64,000 bases of DNA from Blastobasis lacticolella (lineage: Eukaryota; Arthropoda; Insecta; Lepidoptera; Blastobasidae). The notes beneath the pieces were generated by a model. That model was not told where the DNA came from. It did not search any database and saw nothing but the letters and a program-made list of their open reading frames with translations. This document shows, one piece after another, positions 24,501 to 30,164 of this stretch. A program made the position numbers and the translations under genes. Position 1 is the stretch's first letter, and the number at the start of each line of letters is the position of its first letter. The stretch spans positions 15,963,115-16,027,114 of the forward strand of contig LR990051.1 of the NCBI GenBank assembly GCA_905147135.1. The letters are read 5' to 3'.

Positions 24501-26172
24501 GCAATGACAGAGTAATTTTTGCAAGCGGCAATGTTAGAATGAGTGACGTAGGTAATCAAGTTTGTAATAATGAATCTAATAATCAAAATATTGATTTTGA
24601 GATTTTCTTGGTTAAACACTCTACACTTAAAACCATGAGTCCACTCGTGATCATGGAGCGTGCAACCACTTTCGAAATATCTTTTTTATTATATGTTATT
24701 CAAGATTTGCACATTTAACCGCCATCTCACCTGGTGGTACGTGACGATGCGACCGAAGGTAAAAACAGGTAAAAACATTAATAGTCGTGGTAACAAACCC
24801 GATATGTGTGACCATTTATTTTTTAATAATCAAGTTTTTAATTATCAAAACGATGTATTTCATAATTTTCCATAAAAGATTTCGACGAAAGATAGTTCAA
24901 TACTATCAATGGCCAATAAAAAAAATGGTCATGCTGTAATGGATAGGCAAAGGACACAACTACAAACAAACAAACACACTGCAATTGCTACAGCTAGAGT
25001 TCCAAGAGTTCCAACTTTGGAACACTTGATTTACAGGAAACTAACAACAAAATTGGGTCCGGAAACTATCTATAAAAAGGACTGCACAGTTCTAAGTTGC
25101 TTAGCTTTCATTTGATGGTGCAGGTAGGTAGATATACCACAATCTATAATACCACAATCCACAATACAACATACAAGAAAAGCTCTTTATCTAGCATATC
25201 TATCACTTTACAAGTTTAGTTTCAAACTTTATGAGCCTTTAAACTGAAATCTCGACTGTTCCAGAAAACTTTGCAACTCTAGCTGCAACTTTATAAATTC
25301 CAATTCTAAAGCACACAACATATTAAATGCAAAAGCGGTGTGTACGAACAAACTAGAATTCTATAACGAGCAACATACACACAACACTATGATGATAAAT
25401 TCAATCATTAAAGCTTAGAAATACACAAATGAATTCAACCAAATTGTTAGTAACAATGATAATATGGAATTGAATCTTTATGCCATTTACACTTTTGCTA
25501 CTGAAAACAAAATTTTAGTTCAACTTATAAAAAGGACCAAGTCAGAAATCTCGCCCAGTGTACCAATGTCTAACAGTTAACATTAAACAGCTGATAAAGT
25601 AAACAAAAGCTAACATATAAGACGTCTATCACCAGCAAATATGTCGAACCACATTGATGTATTTCAGTAATGTATGACTCACATATTCCTTTATGATAAT
25701 AATATCGAACAATAAAATATGGCAGTTAATATATGATTTTAAAGCGATTTGAGTTGTTAAGATGAGTTCACCTACGCTACTCTCACTTTCCAATTAGATA
25801 TTGTAATATAATAAGACGTATGCATCCTATCAAAATTACAAAATAAATGTCAGTAAATCAGGTTTCTAAATTTAAATTTTTTAGACTTCCCTTTTTGGAA
25901 GAAATTGTATTTAGGAACCGTAAACGCTTCAAATATCGTTTTATATCAAAACATTCATGTCATGGATGACAAACCTATTTTACTGAATCGATTTCATGAT
26001 TGATATAAGTATCTAGAGAAATGCGTTTGGGTCGAAAGGACCTCTGGGTCAAAAGGACCTCAGTGGAATGTAGGTGAAGTCACCTTGTCCCTTGACGGGG
26101 ATCGGCTTACCTTGAAGCGTCAATGAAGTAAATGATGAGCGATGCTATACTCAGGATGAACACCAACACTAC
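294..26172 (-). CDS. slo: slowpoke BK-type calcium-activated potassium channel gene (partial, spliced)
   Basis: Pore-forming subunit of the large-conductance, voltage- and calcium-gated potassium channel of nerve and muscle membranes. At least 16 coding positions, three of them with alternative exons, can be read on the minus strand. They cover S1 to S6, all of RCK1 and the start of RCK2 in the correct order, with matching splice phases. Peptides agree closely with fly Slo as I remember it (TVGYGD filter, [43 protein letters not shown]). The S0 segment and N-terminus should lie above 26172, and the rest of RCK2 with the calcium bowl below 294; neither is visible. The alternative sets at S6, in RCK1 and at the end of RCK1 correspond in position to the alternative sites I recall for fly slo. 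Confidence 0.97.
519..901. other. slo intron, 383 bp
   Basis: AT-rich intron between the RCK1-RCK2 linker exon and the RCK2 start. It contains an A-run/T-run palindromic tract near 646-670. Nothing else is recognised; the short open frames here are extensions of the neighbouring exons. Confidence 0.7.
902..1073 (-). CDS. slo: slo exon: distal RCK1-RCK2 linker
   Basis: A 172-bp exon: one base completing a split codon, then 57 codons ending EDCIL in phase 0. It begins [14 protein letters not shown] and continues [20 protein letters not shown], then [14 protein letters not shown]. This is the conserved end of the cytoplasmic linker between the two RCK domains, just before RCK2. The acceptor is TTTTTATCAG and the donor is a strong GTAAGTTC. 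The serine-rich start is the more variable part in this family. Confidence 0.97.
1074..4237. other. slo intron, about 3.2 kb
   Basis: AT-rich intron. A short ATCA-type microsatellite lies at about 1689-1713. About 3840-3960 is an inverted copy of a repeat also seen at about 33770-33850 (shared tract GCAAGAAAAAAGGGTAGG). No coding segment could be tied to slo or any other gene. Confidence 0.6.
4238..4370 (-). CDS. slo: slo exon: RCK1-RCK2 linker, middle part
   Basis: A 133-bp exon. Two bases complete a split codon, then [20 protein letters not shown], an [13 protein letters not shown] stretch and NRAPPD, ending with two bases of a Thr codon completed by the exon at 1073. It matches the fly linker around LNRNVRRPNG and GKQVNKVKP. 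Acceptor CCTCTCCACAG, donor GTAAGTTGG. This is unstructured cytoplasmic linker, rich in Thr, Asn and Pro. The first codon is Leu if the 36-nt microexon precedes it and Val if that microexon is skipped; both keep frame. Confidence 0.93.
4371..5457. other. slo intron, about 1.1 kb, with one TIR element
   Basis: AT-rich intron between the middle linker exon and the 36-nt microexon. The only structure seen is the palindromic element at 5101-5345. Confidence 0.65.
5101..5345. mobile_element. Palindromic MITE-like element, ~245 bp
   Basis: Long imperfect terminal inverted repeats. The left end begins AAACGACACACCT...GCGTCAAAT; the right end reads ATTTGACGCAG...AGGTGTGTCGTTT. An inner inverted pair, TTTTATGGCACGGC and GCCGTGCCATAAAA, flanks an AT-rich centre. 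No coding capacity. It sits in a slo intron 112 bp from the microexon. Confidence 0.7.
5458..5493 (-). CDS. slo: slo 36-nt microexon (probable cassette)
   Basis: A 36-nt exon encoding (G)[11 protein letters not shown] plus the first base of the next codon. It has a strong pyrimidine-rich acceptor (AATTGCTTTTCAG) and a consensus donor (GTGAGTACC). It aligns with the fly linker segment GDITRDREDTN, and phase joins perfectly to the exons at 6314-6376 (ends G) and 4238-4370 (starts TG). Because its length is a multiple of three it can be skipped without a frameshift, so it may be a cassette. The peptide is highly charged. Confidence 0.88.
5494..6313. other. slo intron, 0.8 kb, with a GC-rich block
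   Basis: Mostly AT-rich. About 6055-6205 is distinctly more GC-rich. On the minus strand it stays open for some 20 codons from an AG acceptor near 6163 before a stop. No slo homology was recognised in it. Confidence 0.5.
6314..6376 (-). CDS. slo: slo exon: proline-rich linker segment ([15 protein letters not shown])
   Basis: A 63-bp exon. Two bases complete a split codon, then [20 protein letters not shown] plus one base. It matches the fly segment [20 protein letters not shown] in the RCK1-RCK2 linker. Acceptor GATGTTTTGCAG is good; the donor GTACAT departs from consensus. With the exon at 9322-9398 directly upstream the first codon becomes Tyr (TAT). With the candidate 27- or 18-nt microexon near 6862 it becomes Asp (GAT), giving DDHHP. 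Confidence 0.93.
6377..9321. other. slo intron, about 2.9 kb
   Basis: Long intron holding a candidate microexon at 6862-6888 inside a short GC-rich patch. The rest is AT-rich, with scattered short open frames (for example plus strand 7924-8202 and 8241-8546) that resemble nothing I know. Confidence 0.55.
6862..6888 (-). CDS. slo: Candidate slo 27-nt microexon (QPRS-type)
   Basis: On the minus strand, acceptor CCCGCCCGGTAG and donor GTACTACTG enclose 27 nt. In phase with both neighbours these encode SAGAAQPRS followed by the first base of Asp. The fly linker has LTVQPRS at exactly this place, just before the [12 protein letters not shown] segment. A second AG would give an 18-nt version (SAQPRS). 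Both lengths are multiples of three, so frame is kept with or without it. The patch stands out as GC-rich in an AT-rich intron. The acceptor tract is weak, so this is a prediction. Confidence 0.4.
9322..9398 (-). CDS. slo: slo exon: CKACH heme-binding segment
   Basis: A 77-bp exon. One base completes Arg, then [20 protein letters not shown] and CKCKN, then one base of the next codon. CKACH is the heme-binding motif described in Slo1 channels, at the end of RCK1 where the linker begins. Four further cysteines or charged residues follow (KKCKCKN). Acceptor ATGTTTTCAG, donor GTAAGATC. Only 240 bp separates it from the preceding exon. Confidence 0.97.
9639..9794 (-). CDS. slo: slo exon: RCK1 C-terminal lobe
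   Basis: A 156-bp exon. One base completes Glu, then [51 protein letters not shown] and two bases of Arg. It matches fly Slo over its whole length; this part of RCK1 packs the flexible interface against RCK2. Acceptor CGTCAG, donor GTAAAGTG. Either of the two alternative 113-bp exons joins it in the same phase. Confidence 0.97.
9795..11432. other. slo intron, 1.6 kb, with a TTAA-flanked element
   Basis: AT-rich intron. Its only recognisable content is the piggyBac-like short element at 10400-10626. Confidence 0.6.
10400..10626. mobile_element. PiggyBac-like MITE, 227 bp, flanked by TTAA
   Basis: TTAA occurs immediately outside both ends (10396-10399 and 10627-10630), as in piggyBac target duplications. 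Termini are CCCTTTCCACGCCA and TGGCGTTGAAAAGG, inverted with two mismatches in 14. No transposase remains. Confidence 0.7.
11433..11545 (-). CDS. slo: slo alternative exon, end of RCK1, proximal copy (113 bp)
   Basis: A 113-bp exon: 37 codons beginning [20 protein letters not shown] and [17 protein letters not shown], plus two bases of Glu. Same length, phase and layout as the exon at 11889-12001, so the two must be alternatives. Using both would shift the frame, since 113 is not a multiple of three. The shared EMYTETLS contains the Glu that in mammalian Slo1 (E535, from memory) contributes to the RCK1 calcium site. This copy has Cys where the other has Met before EMYTE. Donor GTAAGGC, acceptor GATTGCAG. 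Confidence 0.95.
11889..12001 (-). CDS. slo: slo alternative exon, end of RCK1, distal copy (113 bp)
   Basis: A 113-bp exon: [37 protein letters not shown] and two bases of Glu. It is closer than its partner to the common fly form ([25 protein letters not shown]). Acceptor ATTTCCACAG, donor GTAAGTGCGC. It lies 343 bp upstream (in gene sense) of the alternative copy. The pair differs at roughly a third of residues while keeping the [14 protein letters not shown] core, so gating rather than folding is probably what differs. Confidence 0.95.
12516..12671 (-). CDS. slo: slo exon: RCK1 core ([14 protein letters not shown])
   Basis: A 156-bp, 52-codon, phase-0 exon: [52 protein letters not shown]. 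It includes the AMRSF segment, whose Met and Arg (M513 and R514 in mammals, from memory) matter for RCK1 calcium sensing. Nearly identical to fly Slo. Acceptor CACCTTGCAG, donor GTCAGATTTT, which is weaker than usual. The exon is more GC-rich than its flanks. Confidence 0.98.
12672..13404. other. slo intron, 0.7 kb, with one dispersed repeat
   Basis: Contains a copy of the (TGATGA)-tailed repeat at about 12988-13205. The rest is unremarkable. Confidence 0.65.
12988..13205 (-). repeat. Dispersed repeat family 3, non-LTR-like with TGATGA tail
   Basis: Shares CAGTCCACTGCAGGACT, CTCTCCCACGAAAGGGGAGG, ATTAGTCGCCTTGTACGACA and GGGGTTGGTGCTATTCTACT with copies at 21090, 34860, 51180, 52220 and 60930. 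Read on the minus strand it ends in TGATGAT repeats, as do RTE-like elements. Confidence 0.8.
13405..13557 (-). CDS. slo: slo exon: RCK1 calcium-site loop (YCQDPDAED)
   Basis: A 153-bp, 51-codon, phase-0 exon: [51 protein letters not shown]. It holds the DPDAED acidic loop; in mammalian Slo1 the equivalent aspartates (D362 and D367, from memory) form the high-affinity RCK1 calcium site. Acceptor TTGGAATATAG, donor GTCAGTATTTG. Either alternative 106-bp exon upstream joins it in phase 0. Confidence 0.98.
13558..14480. other. slo intron, 0.9 kb, with two open, GC-richer blocks
   Basis: About 13975-14098 and 14200-14454 are open on one or both strands and richer in GC than the rest. Neither shows recognised similarity to slo or another protein. 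Confidence 0.45.
14481..14586 (-). CDS. slo: slo alternative RCK1 exon, proximal copy (106 bp)
   Basis: A 106-bp exon. One base completes Arg, then [20 protein letters not shown] and [15 protein letters not shown] in phase 0. This is the common fly form almost residue for residue. Acceptor GTTGATGACAG, donor GTAAGTAGC. It alternates with the exon at 14929-15034: same length and phase, and using both would break frame. It encodes a helix-strand unit of the RCK1 Rossmann fold facing the gating ring. Confidence 0.97.
14587..14928. other. Spacer between the two alternative RCK1 exons
   Basis: 342 bp separate the two exons. The only notable structure is a GC hairpin at 14697-14725: GGCGGGG pairs with CCCCGCC around an inner GGCGC/GCGCC stem. 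Confidence 0.7.
14929..15034 (-). CDS. slo: slo alternative RCK1 exon, distal copy (106 bp)
   Basis: A 106-bp exon. One base completes Arg, then [20 protein letters not shown] and [15 protein letters not shown]. It differs from the proximal copy at a few conservative positions (PP to EP, F to L, F to [10 protein letters not shown] to TMMNAVDLE). Acceptor CGACGCTTTCAG, donor GTTAGAAACG, slightly weaker than that of the other copy. The frame remains open downstream into the intron, which explains a longer apparent frame there. Confidence 0.96.
15035..15617. other. slo intron, 0.6 kb
   Basis: AT-rich. Nothing recognised beyond splice signals. Confidence 0.6.
15618..15728 (-). CDS. slo: slo exon: first strand and helix of RCK1 (HIVVCGH)
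   Basis: A 111-bp exon. One base completes Arg, then [20 protein letters not shown] and [16 protein letters not shown] plus two bases of Arg. This begins the RCK1 domain directly after the S6-RCK1 linker; VVCGH is the family's first Rossmann strand. Acceptor GTTATGTTTCAG, donor GTAAGTGTC. All three S6 exons end in AG, giving the same Arg codon here. Confidence 0.98.
15729..17883. other. slo intron, 2.2 kb
   Basis: AT-rich and without recognised repeats or coding segments, apart from a G-run cluster on the plus strand at 17484-17540 near the S6 exon array. Confidence 0.6.
17484..17512 (+). other. G-quadruplex-type G-run cluster
   Basis: Six runs of three or more G separated by one to four bases on the plus strand, the template strand for slo. 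In the pre-mRNA it would be a C-rich tract 0.4 kb downstream of the proximal S6 exon. Folding is inferred from the pattern only. Confidence 0.6.
17884..17975 (-). CDS. slo: slo alternative S6/linker exon, proximal copy (92 bp)
   Basis: A 92-bp exon: 30 codons, [20 protein letters not shown] and [10 protein letters not shown], then two bases of Arg. It forms the cytoplasmic half of the S6 gate helix and the short linker to RCK1. This is the canonical fly-type sequence ([25 protein letters not shown]). Acceptor TCGGCGTTTAG; donor GTGAGCCGC is the strongest of the three copies, so this could be the default choice. It is the last of three exons of identical length and phase and must be used singly: 92 is not a multiple of three. 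Confidence 0.97.
17976..18571. other. GC-rich spacer between the proximal and middle S6 exons
   Basis: 18029-18150 is an extreme run of GGGCGGG/ACCGG-type repeats, G-rich on the plus strand and so C-rich in slo pre-mRNA. A second short GC patch lies at about 18362-18415. CG dinucleotides are frequent. It includes a 15-base segment (18069-18083) complementary to 18739-18753 beyond the middle exon. Long open frames here arise from the biased composition. Confidence 0.75.
18572..18663 (-). CDS. slo: slo alternative S6/linker exon, middle copy (92 bp)
   Basis: A 92-bp exon encoding [20 protein letters not shown] and [10 protein letters not shown] plus two bases of Arg. Relative to the proximal copy it has Trp for Cys in the gate helix (SWIPEI), a hydrophilic AAQRN in place of IGTRP, and a more basic linker end. 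Acceptor TGTGTATCGTAG; donor GTACCCCGC is weak. Codon use is GC-rich, unlike the AT-rich constitutive exons, which matches its GC-rich surroundings. Same phase as its partners. It is the most divergent of the three and so the likeliest to change gating. Confidence 0.95.
18664..19307. other. GC-rich spacer between the middle and distal S6 exons
   Basis: Two GC tracts: 18687-18783 (C-rich on the plus strand, so G-rich in slo pre-mRNA) and 19028-19285. The second contains a perfect 14-bp hairpin (19073-19086 with 19115-19128) with a G/C-only core. No coding sequence is supported, although biased composition opens long frames on both strands. Confidence 0.75.
19073..19128. other. Perfect 14-bp GC hairpin between S6 exons
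   Basis: CGCGCTACGGCCGG at 19073-19086 is the exact reverse complement of CCGGCCGTAGCGCG at 19115-19128, with a 28-base loop of nearly pure G and C that can pair further. It sits 180 bp downstream (gene sense) of the distal S6 exon. Confidence 0.85.
19308..19399 (-). CDS. slo: slo alternative S6/linker exon, distal copy (92 bp)
   Basis: A 92-bp exon encoding [20 protein letters not shown] and [10 protein letters not shown] plus two bases of Arg. It has Ser for the Cys of the canonical copy and otherwise keeps the PEII.L.G.R.KY pattern; the AMF start matches mammalian and fly S6. Acceptor GTCTGTTGCAG is good and the donor GTATAAATC is weak. It is the first of the three copies met by the splicing machinery after the pore exon. 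Confidence 0.96.
19400..20262. other. slo intron between the pore exon and the S6 array
   Basis: The GC-rich patches continue at 19622-19712 and 19841-19900 and then give way to AT-rich DNA by about 20100. No coding segment is recognised; open frames in the GC patches lack any family similarity. Confidence 0.65.
20263..20430 (-). CDS. slo: slo exon: pore helix, selectivity filter, start of S6
   Basis: A 56-codon, phase-0 exon: [62 protein letters not shown] is the potassium selectivity filter; the following [13 protein letters not shown] is the outer half of S6, completed by one of the three 92-bp exons. Acceptor TTCTTGGTTCCAG, donor GTAAGTTTC. Open frame continues upstream of the acceptor, but that part belongs to a dispersed repeat also present at 21800-21885 and is not coding. 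Confidence 0.99.
20431..21612. other. slo intron, 1.2 kb
   Basis: Contains one member of a direct-repeat pair (20490-20570), a small GC hairpin near 20602-20640, and a family 3 repeat copy at 21090-21355. No gene. Confidence 0.65.
21090..21355 (-). repeat. Dispersed repeat family 3 copy
   Basis: Same family as 12988-13205, somewhat diverged (CTCTCCCACGATATTATTGC in place of the full GGGGAGG part). It ends in ATCATCATC at 21095-21103 on the plus strand. Confidence 0.8.
21613..21764 (-). CDS. slo: slo exon: S4 voltage sensor to S5
   Basis: A 152-bp exon. Two bases complete Gly, then [40 protein letters not shown] and [10 protein letters not shown] in phase 0. LRFLRALRL carries the spaced arginines of the S4 voltage sensor; [21 protein letters not shown] is S5. 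Acceptor TTTCCTTTCCAG, donor GTGAGTTATT. Identical or nearly so to fly Slo. Confidence 0.98.
22600..22770 (+). repeat. Dispersed repeat family 4 (GAACGGATGGACCGATTT)
   Basis: Shares GTGTGTATCTG, CTCGAACGGATGGACCGATT, TTTGTTTTATTA and CGGTTCAGTAGTTTAGGAAA with copies at 31870, 37395, 44635, 56490, 60040 and 61690. Confidence 0.75.
22950..23160 (-). repeat. Dispersed repeat family 5, long form
   Basis: Shares TACGGCCTGCCTGATGGTAA, GCAGCCACCGCAG, GGACATTTGCAATACCAGGG and CCTTTCACCCCTTTCTTGAA with the copy at 26351-26520. Confidence 0.75.
23243..23354 (-). CDS. slo: slo exon: end of S2 to S3
   Basis: A 112-bp exon starting in phase 0: [37 protein letters not shown], then one base of Gly. It covers the S2-S3 loop and S3; the DRTWI end leads into the S4 arginines of the next exon. 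Acceptor TTATTGTTTCAG, donor GTAAGCAAC. Essentially identical to the fly protein. Confidence 0.98.
23557..23600. repeat. Perfect 19-bp hairpin in slo intron
   Basis: CATATATTTTTCATCCATG (23557-23575) is the exact reverse complement of 23582-23600, separated by six bases. Confidence 0.9.
23730..23870 (+). repeat. Dispersed repeat family 5, short form
   Basis: Shares GGCAGACAAACAGGCAAGC, CCTGATGGAAAGTGGTCACC and ACCAATGCGTTGCCCG with the copy at 61580-61680, and more weakly with about 57880-57950. Confidence 0.75.
24118..24214 (-). CDS. slo: slo exon: S1-S2 loop and S2
   Basis: A 97-bp exon. One base completes Ser, then [20 protein letters not shown] and [12 protein letters not shown] in phase 0. 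The Cys-Gln-Lys-Trp loop and [16 protein letters not shown] (S2) match fly Slo except for Asp in place of Asn. Acceptor CTATTTCCAG, donor GTAAGTTTC. The frame stays open into both introns, but those extensions are not slo. Confidence 0.98.
24215..26110. other. slo intron, 1.9 kb
   Basis: AT-rich, with a few short direct repeats (CACTGGGCGAGCAGG and CACTGAACGAGCAGG at 24317-24363). No gene or mobile element was recognised. Confidence 0.55.
26111..26172 (-). CDS. slo: slo exon: S1
   Basis: A 62-bp exon: [20 protein letters not shown] plus two bases of the next Ser codon. It forms transmembrane segment S1 and matches the fly segment that follows TTTGRIL. Acceptor TCTTTTGCAG, donor GTAAGCCGAT; it starts in phase 0. 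This is the most upstream slo exon found. The exon that should carry DWAGELISGQTTTGR and the S0/N-terminal exon were looked for at higher coordinates without success. Confidence 0.97.
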
Positions 26173-27200
26173 CTGCAAAAGAAGACAATCAGGATTTTAG
26201 AGATAAGACAAGAGTTTTGAACAAACTCACCACCAAGGACGCCAAAGATCGAGGGAAGTGGACAAAGAGGAACGCGGACCCCGGGCCCTCGAGAGCACAA
26301 TGATGATTTTTTTTATACCACCAAGCCATCTTGGTGGTATAAAAAAAATCAAGCGGTGACTGCTTACCATCAGACAGGCCGTAAACAAGCTTACGGCCTG
26401 TCTGATGGTAAGCAGTCACCGCAGCTTATGGACGTTTGCAATACCAGGGGCATCACCCACTCGTTGCCGACCCCGTAAAAACCTTTTAACCCCTTTCTTG
26501 AAGAACTCAATGGTCTACTCTCCAGAGAAAACCTCTCCAGGTAGTTCATTCCACAATCAAAGATGATGATCAAGGATAAGAGTTGCCGAAAAATTAAAAG
26601 AATATGTATGATTATTGCAAATTGTTTTCCATAATGCCACACAGCCAATGCAATGCTCGCTGTAAAATTTGCTTATTTAAGCACATCGTACTTACATACT
26701 TTATGAACACAGCGCATCGTTATTTTTAACTTCGAGATTCAGTATTACAGTCTCAGACAAGATACAATTATGCTTTCGATAAGCATGCACTTGGACTTTT
26801 GCTTGGTATTTTAGAGCCGTTTTGCTTTAAATCTGGACGCTAATCGCTTTTGGACACCGCGTAATGAAGGGAATGGGGGAAATTGACGAACCGGGAAACT
26901 GACGACTTAGAAAATTTACGGGTTTGAATTGATTTGACGAACTGGGAAATGGACGAACAGGCTTGACATGGAAATTGAAGGCGGAAAAACGTTTCATTAT
27001 TAAAGTTATGCAAGACAGTTGAGGACTCATTTTACTAATATTTATAAATGCCAAAGCTTGTGTGCTTATCTGTATGTTTGTTACTCTTCACGCCTAAATA
27101 GATGAACAAATTTGGATGAAATTAGATTTTGTGATTAGGGTCTGGAATAAGACATCGGCAAATTTTTAACCTCCTAACCCCACCCCCATTTACGCGATAT
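26173..27200. other. Repeat-dense DNA upstream of the S1 exon
   Basis: 26225-26303 is a SINE family 1 tail fragment. 26304-26422 holds two nested palindromes, followed by a family 5 repeat to about 26530. From 27030, ATTTATAAATGCCAAAGC begins a common lepidopteran-type dispersed repeat (compare 38965 and 43575). No gene. Confidence 0.6.
26304..26422. repeat. Two adjacent large perfect palindromes
   Basis: Arms 26304-26325 and 26330-26351 (22 bp, 4-base loop) are immediately followed by arms 26353-26384 and 26391-26422 (32 bp, 6-base loop). The second arm belongs to family 5, whose single-copy form is at 23030-23075. Confidence 0.95.
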
Positions 27201-27221
27201 AATGTGTAGTCCACGTGGATC

Positions 27222-27550
27222 ATCGGTGGCCGGGCGGTTGAGTATCCGACTCATGAGCGAGTGGTACCGGGTTCGAATCCCGCTGTGGCCTTGTACGAAT
27301 GACTCTTTTCTGAGTTATGTATATTAGTTGAATTCTAACCGATGCTCTAACGGTGAGGGAAAACATCGTGATGAAACCTGCAAATTCAGGCAAGTGAATA
27401 TGTAACCATGATCCGAATCTGATCATGTTCCCCTGGTAGCAGGGTTACGGAGGTCAGATGGCAGACCTGACCGCCAAATCCGGGATCATAGTCAAGGCGG
27501 ACCTCGTGCTAGAGAGCACAACCGGGCACATTAACGCCAAGATGATATTA
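27222..27550 (+). repeat. SINE family 1, complete copy (tRNA-derived)
   Basis: The head TCGGTGGCCGGGCGGTTGAG...CCGGGTTCGAATCCCGCTG has the A-box and B-box of a Leu/Ser-type tRNA. The body has ACTCTTTTCTGAGTTATGTA, and the tail TTAACGCCAAGATGATATTA. Confidence 0.9.
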
Positions 27551-27856
27551 ATGTGTAGTCCACGCGGGCGGAGCCGCATGTAGGAATCTGTTGTAATATA
27601 ACGTGCAATGATAATTTGCGTACCTATAACACAAACAAGTAGGTACCCACGCGGCTTGCATATTTCAACATGCATTTAAATGTTAAACAGAAATGATCTC
27701 ATCTGATCATAATCCAGTACATCTACTTATCTAAATGAGGAAGTGACTAAATTCATACTTAGTCAAAGACTTATATAAGTATACTATGTACCTAGTTAAT
27801 TAAGTAAGCTAATATACTTTACATACTGAATATAATATAAAATATAATATAAATAT

Positions 27857-28098
27857 TCGTGGACAAATTCACACGGCGCCATCTAGCCCCAAACTAAGCA
27901 AAGCTTGTACTATGGGTGCTAGATAACTGATATACTACTTAAATACTTTTTAAATACATACTTATTATACATAGAACACCCAGACCCGTAACAGAAATTA
28001 AAATTCATCATTTCAATTTTTGCCCGGCCGGGAATCGAACCCGGGACCTCTTGCGTGGCAGACCGGCATGTTGACCATTGAACCACTCAGGTCGTCAC
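27857..28098 (-). repeat. SINE family 2, complete copy (tRNA-Gly-like head)
   Basis: Read on the minus strand it starts GACCTGAGTGGTTCAATGGT, then CTGCCACGC and CCCGGGTTCGATTCCCGGCC, a tRNA-Gly(GCC)-like head with B-box. An AT-rich body follows, ending in the GGCGCCATCTAGCCCC block. Because of the SINE body it is not a functional tRNA gene. Confidence 0.9.
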
Positions 28099-28327
28099 CA
28101 CAATAGGATGCTAACACCGATTGCACTAGACTTAGACGAAGCTTATTTTGAAGCCATTTAGGCCTCGCAAAATCGGTGTCATAAAGTTTAGAGTTTAGTG
28201 TTCATTTAAAGTTAGCGCAATGCTTTTTCTGTTTAGGAATATTATTTAATGCGCTTATTACCCTTGGCTAAATTCAGTCGTCTAAATTCAGAATAAAAAA
28301 GGGTGAGAGCTAATCAAAGTGGAATGT

Positions 28328-28905
28328 ACCGCTCATAAAATAAGGTCTACTTTTGTGTCACGCCTTTTGACAAACGGAGCGACGCGTGACATAATATACA
28401 GGTTGTAAAAAGACCGCTAGCATTAATTGAAACCCCATATTCTACCCATGAAACTGAACAACATTCCCCAAGAAACATACCCGCGGAAACTCATAGTTTA
28501 AAAAAAAATGTATTTTTGTACTAAAAAATATCAAGTATCGATAACTAAATCGTTAACAATTAATTTAGACACCCAAAGTACACATTTAAGTTAAAATAAA
28601 TGCACTTTAAGTAAAAGCACGCAATGTAAAGCGTGCAGGCCGCCCGGCCACACGTGCGCCTAACTACCGAGTCACATGTGCGAGCGAGAGGCGTGCGCCG
28701 GACGATGTACATAGCGCGTCGCAATTAATTTTTTATTATAGGTAGCGAAATTATGAAGTCCTTTCCGCGGGTATGCTTCTTGGGGAAAGTTGTTAAGTTT
28801 CATGGGTAGAATATGAGGTTTGAATTAATGCTAGCGGTCTTTTTACATCCTGTATGAGATACAAAGTGGACCTTATTCTATAAGCACAATATCCCATTTT
28901 ATTTC
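28328..28905. repeat. Palindromic repeat interrupted by a TIR element
   Basis: Flanks 28328-28398 and 28853-28905 (TGTGTCACGCCTTTTGAC..GGAGCGACGCG; GGACCTTATTCTATAAGC) correspond to the uninterrupted copy at about 31741-31832. Confidence 0.8.
28399..28852. mobile_element. TA-flanked MITE with ~95-bp inverted repeats, 454 bp
   Basis: Begins CAGGTTGTAAAAAGACCGCT and ends AGCGGTCTTTTTACATCCTG, flanked by TA on both sides. The inverted repeats continue through GGGTAGAATATG and CCGCGG for about 95 bp with few mismatches. A Tc1/mariner-like non-autonomous element is the natural reading. Confidence 0.88.
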
Positions 28906-30164
28906 ACGCTTTGCTTCTTAATCTAGCAAAATGTAATAAGCGTCACCTACAGTTTGGTGCTATCAGAGATAAGTATTTTTTTTTCAACTAGGATGTAAGG
29001 AAAATCAAAACCACCAAACTTTGTATCATCATAAACTAAAAAATATCTGAACAACATGTTACCTACAGAACGGAAGAATGTGAAGCCTTTTGCATATATT
29101 GAAGATCATAAAGACTTATAAATTTTAAGCGTAGATCCTTTAGGGTAAGTTGGTTAAAACACGGCAGCATTAGCATAAGAAAAGCGCTGGGTACCGGCAC
29201 ATTGTACCCAGGAAAAAGGACAATGGCACCCAGTTTTTTTTCTTCTATTATCATGTTACCAGCCAGTACTGAAACTGGGTTGAGGAGAGAGTACTATTCG
29301 GAATTTTTTCATAGTTTTATTCAGTTTCGACTTTTAATTTTTGGTCAATTTATCGTCAAGTTGCAGAAAATTTAATTATAAAGGTAATCCTCCATATCGC
29401 TGTTTTTTTTCTGTATTAAAAAGACGAAACATATAATGTGAGGTTATAATGGGTTTAAAGATTATTTCTGCAACTGAGTGTGTACTGTGACTGGCGATGG
29501 GTTATAGAAAATTTCGTTCGAAAATGAAAAGAAAAGAAATTTTATATACAGTAGCTTTAAATTTTTTTTTACTATGATTAGACATAAAGACGCTATTTTT
29601 GTCAAAATTTTACAGTAAACAATTTCTCCATTACTTTTCCACATATTTATTATACCTACTAAAAAATTAATTAAAAAAATTCCAATATTTGAATTTTTTT
29701 TATAATTGCGCATTACTAACTTACCATACCATACTGGTAACCATACACAATTGACAGCAACTAATGCGTAACGCCACAAAACATACCTAAGAAGCTGTGA
29801 AACCGTAAACTATTCCGGACAGCTTATTGAATCTTTCCACTTTCACGGTCCAATTGCAAACCGTTTTAAATCATAAAGTTGGAAGTGCAAGTTCTCACTG
29901 AAGCGCTTCCGAGTTGGCACGCCCGAGTATTACGCGAAGCCACTTCTTACCATTCGCAACTTCCTTAAAAGTAACTTAACAATCTTTGACGTCGCCTTTA
30001 TGCGGTTGATTCACTTAATTCGCTTAGAGCCTTACACCTAAAACGGTTCCAAGTTGCCTCTAAAGAATTTGTTGGAAATGTTCGTGAAAATAAAATTCGA
30101 GAATGGCGGCTGTCGCCTTCGATCGTCTTGTCGTTAATGGTGCTCTCGTGCACTCAGGATTTCG
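28906..30164. other. AT-rich DNA without recognised features
   Basis: No repeat family, coding segment or inverted repeat stood out. Long T- and A-runs are common. Confidence 0.5.

Noticed and set aside
28020..28098. Possible functional tRNA-Gly gene
   Set aside because: It is the head of a SINE family 2 copy, with the same body downstream as at 44232 and 49481, and with substitutions in the acceptor region.
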